Assembly (NCBI GenBank): GCA_913778495.1
Contig: CAJYVD010000036.1
Location: 62,001-126,000 of the forward strand
Direction: 5' to 3'
Origin: an uncultured Pantoea sp.
GTDB taxonomy: Bacteria; Pseudomonadota; Gammaproteobacteria; Enterobacterales; Enterobacteriaceae
DNA: 64,000 bases
Shown: positions 53,439-62,369 of the stretch, in pieces
Numbering within the stretch: the first letter of the stretch is position 1
Layout of the letters: every line of letters starts with the position of its first letter
The notes under the pieces: generated by a model
Database searches by the model: none
Told to the model about the DNA's origin: nothing
The model's input: only the letters and a program-made list of their open reading frames with translations
Position numbers and translations under genes: made by a program

Positions 53439-54983
53439 ATGCGTAATAACCAGCCCGTCACGCAGCAGGAATTCGTTTTTGACGACGATGCCACGCTGAT
53501 GTCGACCACCGATCTCAATAGCTATATCACCTACGCGAACGACGCTTTTATTGACGTCAGCGGCTTTACGCCGGAAGAGGTCAATGGCCAACCGCACAAC
53601 ATGGTGCGCCATCCCGATATGCCGCCCGAAGCGTTCGCTGATATGTGGGCGACGCTCAAGCAGGGCGAACCCTGGACCGCGCTGGTGAAAAACCGCCGCA
53701 AAAACGGTGACCATTATTGGGTGCGCGCCAACGCCATTCCCGTGGTGCGCGACGGCCGCGTGCAGGGATACATGTCGGTGCGGACCAAGCCATCGCCGGA
53801 GGAAGTGCGCCAGACGGAAGCGCTGTATCGCGACTTCCGCGAAGGCCGCGCCAAAGGACGGCGTTTTCACAAAGGGTTGCTGATCGGCAGCGGCTGGCGT
53901 CGCGTGGGATCGATCCTCAAAACGCTGCCGTTGCGCTGGCGTATACGATCCCCGCTGATCGCCCTGCTGCCGCTCTCCGTTTGCAGCGTCTGGCTGTTGG
54001 GCATGCGCGCCACGCAGATCGGCTGCTTCGCCGCGGGTATGGCGCTACTGCTGCTGCTGGCGAGCCTGTGGCTTGAGCAGCAGATCTCGCGCCCGATGGA
54101 GCGCGTCTGCCGTCAGGCGCTGCGCGTAGCCACCGGTGCCAGCCACAAGGTCGATCAACTTGATCGCGTGGATGAGCTGGGGATCACCCTGCGCGCCATT
54201 GGGCAGCTTGGCCTGATGTTCCGCTGGTTAGTGGCGGACGTCAGCGGCCAGGCCATTAACGTCCTGAGCGCCAGCGACGCCATCGCCCGCAGCAACAACG
54301 AACTGAGTCAGCGTACCGAGCAGGCCGCCGCCAACGTTCAGCAAACGGCGGCCACCATGAACGAGATGACCGCGACGGTGAAAAGCAACACCGAGACCGC
54401 GCAAGAGGTGAACAGCCTGTCTGCGCGTACCAGTGAGGTGGCACAGCAGGGCGGCGATGTCGTGCAAGAGATGGTGGGCATGATGGGCGATATCGCCGAC
54501 AGCGCCAGCCGGATCGCCAATATCACCAGCGTGATCGACAGTATCGCCTTCCAAACCAACATTCTGGCGCTCAACGCCGCCGTGGAAGCCGCGCGTGCGG
54601 GCGAGCAGGGTAAAGGGTTCGCCGTGGTCGCCGGTGAAGTGCGCAGCCTGGCGCAGCGCAGCGCCAAGGCCGCCAGCGAAATCAAGACGCTGGTGGAAAC
54701 CAGCGCCAGCCGCGTGCAGTCCGGCAGCGACAGCGCCCACGCAGCGGGCCGCACCATGCAGGAGATTGTGGGGCAAGTGCAGAATGTTTCGTCATTGATT
54801 GCGCAAATCAGCCACGCCACGGCAGAGCAGTCGGTGGCGTTGAGTGAAGTCAGCACCGCCGTGGAAGATCTCGATGACATCACCCACCGCAACGCCGCGC
54901 GCGTGGCGGAGAGCGCGGAAGCCTCTGAACGTATGACGCGTCAAGCCAATCGCCTGGTCGAAGCGATCAGCGTGTTCCGCTAA
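53439..54983 (+). CDS. Aer-like PAS-containing methyl-accepting receptor
   Basis: A 514-residue energy or oxygen taxis receptor. Residues about 10-115 form a PAS domain like the FAD-binding one of E. coli Aer ([57 protein letters not shown]). A membrane hairpin spans about residues 172-212 with no periplasmic domain, then a HAMP-like segment, then the signalling coiled coil (about 290-510) with the universal hairpin tip [28 protein letters not shown] in parts. No C-terminal NWETF pentapeptide. AAGGA precedes the ATG at 53439. A FliA promoter lies upstream. It may be Aer itself or a paralogue. Confidence 0.9.
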   Translation: MRNNQPVTQQEFVFDDDATLMSTTDLNSYITYANDAFIDVSGFTPEEVNGQPHNMVRHPDMPPEAFADMWATLKQGEPWTALVKNRRKNGDHYWVRANAIPVVRDGRVQGYMSVRTKPSPEEVRQTEALYRDFREGRAKGRRFHKGLLIGSGWRRVGSILKTLPLRWRIRSPLIALLPLSVCSVWLLGMRATQIGCFAAGMALLLLLASLWLEQQISRPMERVCRQALRVATGASHKVDQLDRVDELGITLRAIGQLGLMFRWLVADVSGQAINVLSASDAIARSNNELSQRTEQAAANVQQTAATMNEMTATVKSNTETAQEVNSLSARTSEVAQQGGDVVQEMVGMMGDIADSASRIANITSVIDSIAFQTNILALNAAVEAARAGEQGKGFAVVAGEVRSLAQRSAKAASEIKTLVETSASRVQSGSDSAHAAGRTMQEIVGQVQNVSSLIAQISHATAEQSVALSEVSTAVEDLDDITHRNAARVAESAEASERMTRQANRLVEAISVFR

Positions 54984-54995
54984 GTTGCCGTTGTG

Positions 54996-55028
54996 ACGCG
55001 GTCTGGTCCCTCTCATACCAGACCGCGT
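54996..55028 (+). terminator. Stem-loop after the Aer-like gene
   Basis: ACGCGGTCTGGT and ACCAGACCGCGT form a perfect 12-bp stem with a nine-base loop, starting 12 bp after the stop. Only TATT follows, so it is either a terminator with a poor T-run or a 3' stabilising structure. Confidence 0.7.
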
Positions 55029-55153
55029 TATTCGCCGCTTGCGCCCCGCAGCGGTTAAACCGTGCCATCCCCTGCATTTCTTCCTTTTGTCTCACCGCTT
55101 CCCTTGGCGTTTGCGCTACCTTTTACAACGACAACACCATGGGAGAGCAAGCT

Positions 55154-56794
55154 ATGAGCCAGTTTTTTATGCACGAAAAAAACAATCTGGTGAACGAAGC
55201 CATCGAGGGCATTTTACTCAGCACGCCCTGGCATAATCTGCGCCGCCTCGATCTGGGCGATGAAATACGCGTGGTGGTAAGAGCCGACTGGGATAAAAGC
55301 AAGGTGGCGCTGATCTCCGGCGGCGGTTCCGGCCACGAACCGGCGCACGCGGGCTTCGTGGGCCGGGGTATGCTGACGGCGGCGGTGTGCGGCGACATTT
55401 TTGCGTCGCCCAGCGTTGACGCGGTGCTCAATGCCATTATCAACGTCACCGGCGACGCGGGCTGCCTGCTGATTGTGAAAAACTACACCGGCGACCGCCT
55501 TAACTTTGGTCTTGCGGCGGAGAAAGCCAAAAACCTCGGCTACAAGGTGGAGCTGGTGACGGTCAGCGACGACATTGCGCTGCCGGAAAATCCGCAGCCG
55601 CGCGGCATTGCGGGCACCGCGCTGGTGCACAAAATTGCCGGTTACGCCGCCGAGCACAACCATACGCTGGAAGAGGTAAAAGCCCTGGCCGAGCGCGCTA
55701 TCGCGGCCACCTTTTCCATCGGACTGGCGTTCGGCACCTGCCATATTCCCGGCGAAACGCGTGACGATCGGGTGGCCGCCGGGCACAGCGAACTGGGGAT
55801 GGGTATTCACGGCGAGCCTGGCGTCATCACGTTGGACACGCAAAACAGCCGCAGCATCAGCGGCATCATGACCGACAAACTGGCGCAGGCGCTGCCGGAC
55901 GGCAAGCAGGCGCTGCTGCTTATCAACAACCTCGGCGGTTTCTCACAGCTTGAGCTGGCGCTGCTGACGCGCGAAGTGCTGCAAACACCGCTGGCAGCGC
56001 GCATCACGCATCTGATCGGCCCCGCCACGCTGGTGAGTGCTCTGGACATGAAGGGCTTTTCGCTGACCTTGCTGGCGCTGGAGGAGCCGTTCCTCACGGC
56101 GCTCAATGCGCCGGTTCAGGTGTTGGGCTGGGCGCCAGTGTATGATTTTGCCCCTATCAACCTGCAAGTCGCTTCCCGCGTGGAAAGCCTGATTGATTTT
56201 GATCCTTCGGATAATGCGCAGGTGGCACACGCCGTCGAGTGCGTGACTCAGACGCTGATTGCGCTGGAAAGTGAGCTGAATGCGCTGGATGCCAAAGTGG
56301 GCGACGGCGATACCGGCTCCACGTTTGCTGCAGGGGCAAAAAAGATCCAGCGCAGCTTGCAAGACAAGCAGCTGCCGCTCAATGAAGTACCAACGCTGTT
56401 GGCGCTGATTGGCGAGCAGCTGGCGTCGGTGATGGGCGGCTCCAGCGGCGTATTAATGTCGATTCTGTTCACCAGCGCGGGGCAGCATCTGGAAGAGGGC
56501 AGCGCGCTGCCGCAGGCGCTGATGCACGGCCTTGAGCGCATGAAACACTACGGTGGCGCAGAGCCAGGGCACCGCACCTTGGTGGACGCGCTGCAACCGG
56601 CCCTGGAAGCGCTGGTCGCCGGTGAGTCGCTGGCCGTGGCCGCACAGGCGGCGGCGCAGGGCGCTGACGCGACGGCCAGCATGGTGCAGGCCAAAGCCGG
56701 ACGCTCGGCCTACCTCAATCAGCACAGCCTGGACGGGGTAAAAGATCCGGGTGCCTACGCCATCGAGAAAGTATTTGCGGCGCTGGCGCGCTAA
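55154..56794 (+). CDS. dhaK: ATP-dependent dihydroxyacetone kinase (fused DhaK-DhaL)
   Basis: A 546-residue cytoplasmic kinase similar along its length to the Citrobacter freundii glycerone kinase. The DhaK domain (residues 1 to about 330) has the SGGGSGHEPAHAGFVG loop and His219 in GMGIHGEPG, which binds dihydroxyacetone covalently as a hemiaminal. The DhaL domain (about 355-546) has DAKVGDGDTGSTF for Mg-ATP and MGGSSGVLMSI. There is no DhaM, so ATP rather than the PTS supplies phosphate. The ATG at 55154 follows GGGAGAG; the in-frame ATG at 55139 overlaps that signal. No regulator or glycerol dehydrogenase is adjacent. Confidence 0.94.
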   Translation: MSQFFMHEKNNLVNEAIEGILLSTPWHNLRRLDLGDEIRVVVRADWDKSKVALISGGGSGHEPAHAGFVGRGMLTAAVCGDIFASPSVDAVLNAIINVTGDAGCLLIVKNYTGDRLNFGLAAEKAKNLGYKVELVTVSDDIALPENPQPRGIAGTALVHKIAGYAAEHNHTLEEVKALAERAIAATFSIGLAFGTCHIPGETRDDRVAAGHSELGMGIHGEPGVITLDTQNSRSISGIMTDKLAQALPDGKQALLLINNLGGFSQLELALLTREVLQTPLAARITHLIGPATLVSALDMKGFSLTLLALEEPFLTALNAPVQVLGWAPVYDFAPINLQVASRVESLIDFDPSDNAQVAHAVECVTQTLIALESELNALDAKVGDGDTGSTFAAGAKKIQRSLQDKQLPLNEVPTLLALIGEQLASVMGGSSGVLMSILFTSAGQHLEEGSALPQALMHGLERMKHYGGAEPGHRTLVDALQPALEALVAGESLAVAAQAAAQGADATASMVQAKAGRSAYLNQHSLDGVKDPGAYAIEKVFAALAR

Positions 56795-56798
56795 ACAA

Positions 56799-56831
56799 AA
56801 ACGCCTCTCCCTGGGTTTGGGAGAGGCGTTC
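56799..56831. terminator. Bidirectional terminator between dhaK and sbmA
   Basis: AACGCCTCTCCC and GGGAGAGGCGTT form a perfect 12-bp stem around a seven-base loop, with AAAA on the left. Confidence 0.88.
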
Positions 56832-56835
56832 AGAC

Positions 56836-58071
56836 TTACTCGGCGGCCTCGCGCATCATCTCATCATGTGGAATGTCTGACAGAATGCGCTCGAAGCTGC
56901 GCAGACGCTTGTAAATCGACATCAGGGTAATCAGCGTGGACCACGACGTGATCAGGTACTGGAATGACGAACGCACTTGGTCAAACACATTGGTGATCTG
57001 GTTCATCAGGCCCAGCGTAATGCTGCCTGCCACAATCGACGGGAACAGCACAAACAGGCCGAACACGTTATCCACCTGCAAATAGAGGATGCGGGTGATA
57101 TTGAAATAGAGATAGTGAAAGTACAGGCGGAAATAGTTATGGCGCACGCGGCTGAACAGCATCTGCACCGTGGGCGGTGAAGCGCGTTCAGGATCGTCTT
57201 CGCCGTACACCAGCTCTTTACGGTAAGCGGCTTCCACCCGCTGATTACGAAATTCCAGCCCCGGCAGCTTGATCCCCACCAGCGCCAGCAATGCGGTGCC
57301 AAACAGCGACCACAGCAGAGCAGCAATCACCAGCGCATAGGGAATATTGCCGAGCAGCGGCACTTCTTTCACGTGGTGAGACAGCGACACCAGCACTGGC
57401 AAAAAGGCCACCAGCGTCATGATCGCCTGAATAAAGTTGATGCCCCAATCCTGCAGGGTACTGGCGAAGCGCATGGTGTCTTCTTGCACACGCTGCGCGG
57501 CCCCTTCCACCAGACGCAAGCGCTGCCAGTTATGCATGTAGTAGTTATTCATGGCGGTACGCCAGCGGAACACCCAATGGCTGACGAAAAACGAATTCAT
57601 CACGCCAATCACCACGGCGATCAAGGCTATACCCAAAAACGCGAGAATTTGCAGGTAAAACTGATGAATAGGCACCGATCCGGCTTTAGTCAGCGCCTTT
57701 TGTATCATGTCGCCGAAGGGGCCGTACCAGGCGTTAATCCCCACGCCGACCTGCACGCTGAACCAGGTGACGAAAATGATCAGCATCGATCCCCACACCG
57801 ACCAGCGCTGCCACGGGTGGTTATCCACTATGCGCCAGGCAACGGCGAACAGGGCCGCGACAATCCAATAGTAGGCGTAAAACCACAGTTGGCTGGCGTG
57901 AATAAAACGTCCGGCGTTGGCAGGCAGCGGCTGCTGCATCGCGGCCTGAAACAGGGAAAATCGGGCTGGAAAATCATGGAAAAAGCCGAACCACGCAAAA
58001 ATGGCAATCAGGCTCCAAATGGCCGCTGAGCTGAAAAACAGCGTTGGCCGCGGGAAAAAAGACTTAAACAT
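56836..58071 (-). CDS. sbmA: Peptide antibiotic transporter SbmA (SbmA/BacA family)
   Basis: A 411-residue inner-membrane protein with about seven helices. It matches E. coli SbmA (FKSFFPRPTLFFSSAAIWSLIA at the start, WYGPFGDMIQKALTKA, FRWRTAMNNYYMHNWQRLRLVEGAAQRVQEDTMRF in parts). SbmA uses the proton gradient to import microcin B17, J25, bleomycin and proline-rich host peptides; BacA relatives matter in host association. It converges with dhaK. Five residues longer than the E. coli protein. Confidence 0.94.
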   Translation of the reverse strand: MFKSFFPRPTLFFSSAAIWSLIAIFAWFGFFHDFPARFSLFQAAMQQPLPANAGRFIHASQLWFYAYYWIVAALFAVAWRIVDNHPWQRWSVWGSMLIIFVTWFSVQVGVGINAWYGPFGDMIQKALTKAGSVPIHQFYLQILAFLGIALIAVVIGVMNSFFVSHWVFRWRTAMNNYYMHNWQRLRLVEGAAQRVQEDTMRFASTLQDWGINFIQAIMTLVAFLPVLVSLSHHVKEVPLLGNIPYALVIAALLWSLFGTALLALVGIKLPGLEFRNQRVEAAYRKELVYGEDDPERASPPTVQMLFSRVRHNYFRLYFHYLYFNITRILYLQVDNVFGLFVLFPSIVAGSITLGLMNQITNVFDQVRSSFQYLITSWSTLITLMSIYKRLRSFERILSDIPHDEMMREAAE

Positions 58072-58247
58072 GAGGCACTCCGCTGTGTGTTTCTGATTTT
58101 ATAACGTTTTTATCATGACTTGTCTGTATGGGTGCATTTCTTGTTGTTACAAGCCCGCGACTTCGCTGACTGGATGTTAATGAAATTGTGCTGATTTGTT
58201 TCAAAGCGCTAAAGTTTTAGCGCGCCCAGTGTTAAACTTAGGCGTAG

Positions 58248-58261
58248 TGTTACCGGTAACA
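58248..58261 (+). promoter_or_regulatory. GntR-like palindromic operator before the dehydrogenase operon
   Basis: TGTTACCGGTAACA is a perfect 14-bp palindrome matching the operator type of the LacI-family gluconate repressor GntR (sites of the form TGTTACCNGTANCA). It lies 91 bp upstream of the first gene of the gluconate-dehydrogenase-type operon. This links the operon to gluconate sensing. The match is seen; the regulator is inferred and not in this window. Confidence 0.7.
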
Positions 58262-58351
58262 GTCACATTTTCACCGGCAACGAGACAAATAATCACCGAT
58301 GCCAAATGCGTCAACTTTCATCCCGCAGACGATGCGGATTGAGGCAATGTC

Positions 58352-59086
58352 ATGTCAGAACAAAAAAAAGGCCATTCCCGCCGCGATTTTCTGCTGAGAA
58401 CCATTACGTTGGCGCCCGCGATGGCCGTGGGCAGCTCGGCGGTCGGCGCGCTCGTGGCTCCGATGGCGGCCAGCGCCGCTGAGCAACCCGTGGCGCCGCA
58501 GCACGCGCGTCAGTACCAACCCACGTGGTTCACCGCCGAAGAGTTCGCCTTTATTCGCGCCGCGGTGGCCCGCCTGATCCCCAATGACGAGCGGGGACCC
58601 GGCGCGCTGGAAGCGGGCGTACCGGAATTTATCGACCGCCAGATGAACACCCCTTACGCCACCGGCAGCAACTGGTATATGCAGGGGCCGTTTCATCCCG
58701 ATGTGCCAAAGGAGCTGGGCTATCAGCTGCCGCTGGTGCCGCAGCAAATTTATCGCCTTGGCCTGGCCGATGCCGACAGCTGGAGTAAAAAGCAGCACGG
58801 CAAGGTGTTTGCCGATCTCAGCGGCGACCAGCAGGATGCGCTGCTCACCGCATTTGAAAGCGGCGAGGCGCAGTTTGCGCAGATCAACAGCAAACTCTTC
58901 TTCTCCTTCCTGCTGCAAAACACCCGTGAAGGTTACTTCAGCGATCCTATCCACGGCGGCAATCAGGGCATGGTGGGGTGGAAGCTGATTGGCTTCCCTG
59001 GCGCGCGCGCCGACTTTATGGATTGGGTAGAGCGCGGCGAACGCTATCCGTTCCCGTCAGTGGATATTCGCGGGGAGAGAGCATAA
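58352..59086 (+). CDS. Gluconate 2-dehydrogenase-type subunit III (small, Tat-exported)
   Basis: A 244-residue periplasmic subunit. The N-terminus has a twin-arginine signal ([10 protein letters not shown], Arg10-Arg11, then a hydrophobic stretch ending AASAAE near residue 43). The mature part fits the gluconate 2-dehydrogenase subunit 3 family ([38 protein letters not shown] in parts). It likely carries the signal-less flavin subunit through the Tat system as a hitchhiker. It is the first gene of a three-gene operon; the next start lies 2 bp after its stop. Confidence 0.9.
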   Translation: MSEQKKGHSRRDFLLRTITLAPAMAVGSSAVGALVAPMAASAAEQPVAPQHARQYQPTWFTAEEFAFIRAAVARLIPNDERGPGALEAGVPEFIDRQMNTPYATGSNWYMQGPFHPDVPKELGYQLPLVPQQIYRLGLADADSWSKKQHGKVFADLSGDQQDALLTAFESGEAQFAQINSKLFFSFLLQNTREGYFSDPIHGGNQGMVGWKLIGFPGARADFMDWVERGERYPFPSVDIRGERA

Positions 59087-59088
59087 CC

Positions 59089-60873
59089 GTGGCAAATGAA
59101 ATGAAAAAAGTGGATGTGGCGATCGTGGGCTTCGGCTGGGCCGGTGCGATCATGGCGAAAGAGCTGACCGAAGCCGGCTTAAACGTGGTGGCGCTGGAGC
59201 GTGGCCCGCATCGCGATACCTATCCTGACGGTTCCTACCCGCAGTCCATTGACGAACTGACCTATAACATCCGCAAGAAGCTGTTCCAGGATCTCTCTAA
59301 AAGCACCGTGACTATCCGTCACGACGCGTCGCAAACGGCGGTACCGTATCGCCAGCTGGCGGCATTCCTGCCGGGAACCGGCACCGGTGGCGCGGGTCTG
59401 CACTGGTCGGGCGTACACTTTCGCGTCGATCCAGTGGAGTTGAACCTGCGCAGTCACTACGAGCAGCGCTACGGCAAAAACTTTATTCCGGAAGGCATGA
59501 CCATTCAGGATTTCGGCGTGAGCTACGCCGAGCTGGAGCCGTTCTTCGACAAGGCGGAAAAAGTGTTTGGCACCTCCGGTAGCGCTTGGTCGATAAAAGG
59601 CCGCGTGATCGGCAAAGAAAAAGGCGGCAACCCGTTTGCGCCGGATCGCTCCAGTGATTTCCCGCTGCCCGCGCAGAAGCGCACCTATTCGGCGCAGCTG
59701 TTTGCCCAGGCGGCCGAATCGGTGGGTTATCACCCTTATGACATGCCTTCCGCCAACACCTCAGGTCCGTACACCAACCCTTACGGTGCGCAGATGGGGC
59801 CGTGCAACTTCTGCGGTTTCTGCAGCGGCTATGCCTGCTACATGTACTCGAAAGCATCGCCCAATGTGAATATTCTGCCCGCGCTGCGTCAGGAGCCGAA
59901 ATTTGAGCTGCGCAATAACGCCTATGTGCTGCGCGTGAACCTCACCGACGACAAAAAGCGCGCCACCGGTGTCACTTACCTTGACGGCCAGGGCCGCGAA
60001 GTGGTGCAGCCTGCCGATCTGGTGATCCTCTCTGCCTTCCAGTTCCATAACGTGCACCTGATGCTGCTCTCCGGCATCGGCAAACCGTATAACCCGATCA
60101 GCAACGAGGGCGTGGTTGGGCGTAACTTTGCCTACCAAAACCTCTCCACGCTGAAAGCGCTGTTCGACAAAAACACCACCACCAACCCGTTTATAGGTGC
60201 GGGCGGTGCGGGCGTGGCGGTGGATGATTTCAACGCGGATAACTTCGATCACGGTCCGCACGGCTTTGTCGGCGGGTCGCCGTTCTGGGTTAACCAGGCG
60301 GGCACCAAACCGATCTCCGGCCTGCCCACGCCGAAAGGCACGCCGGCTTGGGGCAGTCAGTGGAAAGCGGCGGTGGCCGATACCTATACGCACCACGTCT
60401 CCATGGATGCGCACGGCGCGCACCAGTCTTATCGCGCCAACTATCTCGATCTTGATCCGAATTACAAAGACGCCTACGGCCAGCCGCTGCTGCGCATGAC
60501 CTTTGACTGGCAGGACAACGACATCAAGATGGCGCAGTTTATGGTGGGCAAGATGCGCAAGATCACCGAGGCGATGAACCCGAAAATGATCATCGGCGGC
60601 GCAAAAACGCCGGACACCCACTTCGATACCACGGTGTATCAGACCACCCACATGAGCGGCGGCGCCATCATGGGCGAGGATCCGAAAACCAGCGCGGTTA
60701 ACCGCTATCTGCAAAGTTGGGACGTGCCGAACGTGTTTGTGGCGGGCGCATCCGCTTTCCCGCAGGGCTTGGGCTACAACCCAACCGGTATGGTGGCGGC
60801 GCTGAGCTACTGGTCCGCCAGAGCCATCCGCGAGCAGTATCTGAAAAACCCCGGCCCGCTGGTACAGGCATAA
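59089..60873 (+). CDS. Gluconate 2-dehydrogenase-type flavoprotein subunit (GMC family)
   Basis: A 594-residue FAD subunit of a membrane-bound periplasmic sugar-acid dehydrogenase. The dinucleotide motif is GFGWAG (residues 14-19). Four cysteines, Cys239, 242, 245 and 250 in CNFCGFCSGYAC, match the iron-sulfur site of this class. The C-terminal GMC region has TTHMSGGAIMGEDP and the final ASAFPQGLGYNPTGMVAALSYWSA in parts. It has no signal peptide. GTG at 59089 has GGGGAGAG at suitable distance; ATG at 59101 is an alternative. Substrate could be gluconate or 2-ketogluconate; sorbitol or fructose enzymes share the architecture. Confidence 0.9.
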   Translation: MANEMKKVDVAIVGFGWAGAIMAKELTEAGLNVVALERGPHRDTYPDGSYPQSIDELTYNIRKKLFQDLSKSTVTIRHDASQTAVPYRQLAAFLPGTGTGGAGLHWSGVHFRVDPVELNLRSHYEQRYGKNFIPEGMTIQDFGVSYAELEPFFDKAEKVFGTSGSAWSIKGRVIGKEKGGNPFAPDRSSDFPLPAQKRTYSAQLFAQAAESVGYHPYDMPSANTSGPYTNPYGAQMGPCNFCGFCSGYACYMYSKASPNVNILPALRQEPKFELRNNAYVLRVNLTDDKKRATGVTYLDGQGREVVQPADLVILSAFQFHNVHLMLLSGIGKPYNPISNEGVVGRNFAYQNLSTLKALFDKNTTTNPFIGAGGAGVAVDDFNADNFDHGPHGFVGGSPFWVNQAGTKPISGLPTPKGTPAWGSQWKAAVADTYTHHVSMDAHGAHQSYRANYLDLDPNYKDAYGQPLLRMTFDWQDNDIKMAQFMVGKMRKITEAMNPKMIIGGAKTPDTHFDTTVYQTTHMSGGAIMGEDPKTSAVNRYLQSWDVPNVFVAGASAFPQGLGYNPTGMVAALSYWSARAIREQYLKNPGPLVQA

Positions 60874-60884
60874 GGACGACAGCC

Positions 60885-62192
60885 ATGATCAAAAGCATAA
60901 TAGCCCTGATGCTGGGCACGTTTTCCCTGACCGCGCTGGCGGATGCCACGCCGTCGGACGCGCTGATTAAACGCGGGGAATACCTCGCGCGCGCCGGGGA
61001 TTGCGTGGCGTGCCACAGCACCGCAGACGGCAAACCCTTTGCCGGCGGCTTGGGAATGAAAACGCCGATCGGTACGATTTACTCCACCAACATTACGCCG
61101 GATCGCGCCACTGGCATCGGCGACTACAGCTACGACGATTTCCAGAAAGCGGTGCGTCACGGGATCGCCAAAAACGGGGATACGCTCTATCCGGCGATGC
61201 CGTATCCCTCTTACGCGGTGGTCAGCGACGATGACATGCAGGCGCTGTATGCCTACTTTATGCATGGCGTTCAGCCGGTGAGTCAGGCCAATAAAGAGAG
61301 CGATATCCCTTGGCCGCTCTCGATGCGCTGGCCGCTGGCGATCTGGCGCGGCATTTTCGCGCCCGACGTGAAGGCGTTCCAGCCTGCAGCGCAGGAAGAC
61401 GCCACGCTGGCGCGCGGTCGCTATCTGGTTGAGGGGCTGGGCCACTGCGGCGCCTGCCACACGCCGCGCAGCTTCACCATGCAGGAAAAAGCGCTGAACA
61501 ACGACGACGGCAGCGAGTACCTGTCCGGCAGCAATGCGCCTGTTGATGGCTGGACCGCCAATAACCTGCGCGGTGACAACCGCGACGGACTGGGACGCTG
61601 GAGCGAAGACGAACTCCGGCAGTTCTTGCGCTACGGTCGCAACGATCATACCGCCGCGTTTGGTGGCATGACCGAAGTGGTGCAGCACAGCCTGCAATAT
61701 CTCACCGATGAGGATATCGCCGCGATCGCCAAATACCTGAAGTCGCTGGGCGCAAAAGACCCTAACCAAACGATGTTTACTCAGGATGACAGCGTGGCGC
61801 GTGCGCTGTGGAAAGGTGACGATCGTCAGCCTGGCGCGTCGCTCTACGTGGACAGCTGTGCGGCCTGCCATAAAACTGACGGATCGGGCTATCAGCGCTT
61901 CTATCCGGCGCTGCGCGGCAACCCGGTGGTGATGGCCGACGATCCCACCTCGCTGATCCATATCGTGCTGGCGGGTGGCACATTGCCTGGCGTACAGGGC
62001 GCGCCGTCAGCGATCACCATGCCGGCGTTTGGCTGGCGGCTGAACGACAGTCAGGTGGCTGACGTGGTGAACTTTATCCGCAACAGCTGGGGCAACAGCG
62101 CGAACACCACGGTAACCGCGAAAGACGTAGCAAAAATCCGGCAGGATATTCCTCAACAGGGTAGCGCGGACATCCGCGTTCTCGAGCACTAA
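60885..62192 (+). CDS. Gluconate 2-dehydrogenase-type cytochrome c subunit (three heme)
   Basis: A 435-residue periplasmic cytochrome with three c-type hemes: CVACH (40-44), CGACH (188-192) and CAACH (325-329). A Sec signal of about 19 residues (MIKSIIALMLGTFSLTALA) precedes it. It passes electrons from the flavin subunit to ubiquinone in the membrane. AAGGA stands before the ATG at 60885, 11 bp after the flavoprotein stop. The set of small subunit, GMC subunit and cytochrome is that cloned from Erwinia as membrane-bound gluconate dehydrogenase. A terminator follows at 62216. Confidence 0.93.
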   Translation: MIKSIIALMLGTFSLTALADATPSDALIKRGEYLARAGDCVACHSTADGKPFAGGLGMKTPIGTIYSTNITPDRATGIGDYSYDDFQKAVRHGIAKNGDTLYPAMPYPSYAVVSDDDMQALYAYFMHGVQPVSQANKESDIPWPLSMRWPLAIWRGIFAPDVKAFQPAAQEDATLARGRYLVEGLGHCGACHTPRSFTMQEKALNNDDGSEYLSGSNAPVDGWTANNLRGDNRDGLGRWSEDELRQFLRYGRNDHTAAFGGMTEVVQHSLQYLTDEDIAAIAKYLKSLGAKDPNQTMFTQDDSVARALWKGDDRQPGASLYVDSCAACHKTDGSGYQRFYPALRGNPVVMADDPTSLIHIVLAGGTLPGVQGAPSAITMPAFGWRLNDSQVADVVNFIRNSWGNSANTTVTAKDVAKIRQDIPQQGSADIRVLEH

Positions 62193-62215
62193 CCCCTCGC
62201 ATCTTCTTTGCAAAC

Positions 62216-62243
62216 AGGCGACAACCGCAGGTTGTCGCCTTAA
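62216..62243 (+). terminator. Hairpin terminator after the dehydrogenase operon
   Basis: AGGCGACAAC and GTTGTCGCCT form a perfect 10-bp stem around CGCAG, 24 bp after the cytochrome stop. The T-run is short (CCTTAA). Confidence 0.75.
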
Positions 62244-62369
62244 CTCGCCTTAATGCATCTTAAAATTCGCCTTAGACAGGGCTTATGAGACCGTTCTGAC
62301 TACCAACTTTACAACGCTGCTTTAAATATTCGTTCCGAGTTTGAACATAAAAGCAGGAGTAAAATTGTT

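Noticed and set aside
59761-60714. 317-codon minus-strand frame opposite the flavoprotein gene
   Set aside because: It is antisense to a conserved GMC dehydrogenase and is a compositional shadow.
60807-61961. 384-codon minus-strand frame opposite the cytochrome c gene
   Set aside because: The plus strand has three CxxCH motifs and a signal peptide; the antisense frame shows no recognisable features.
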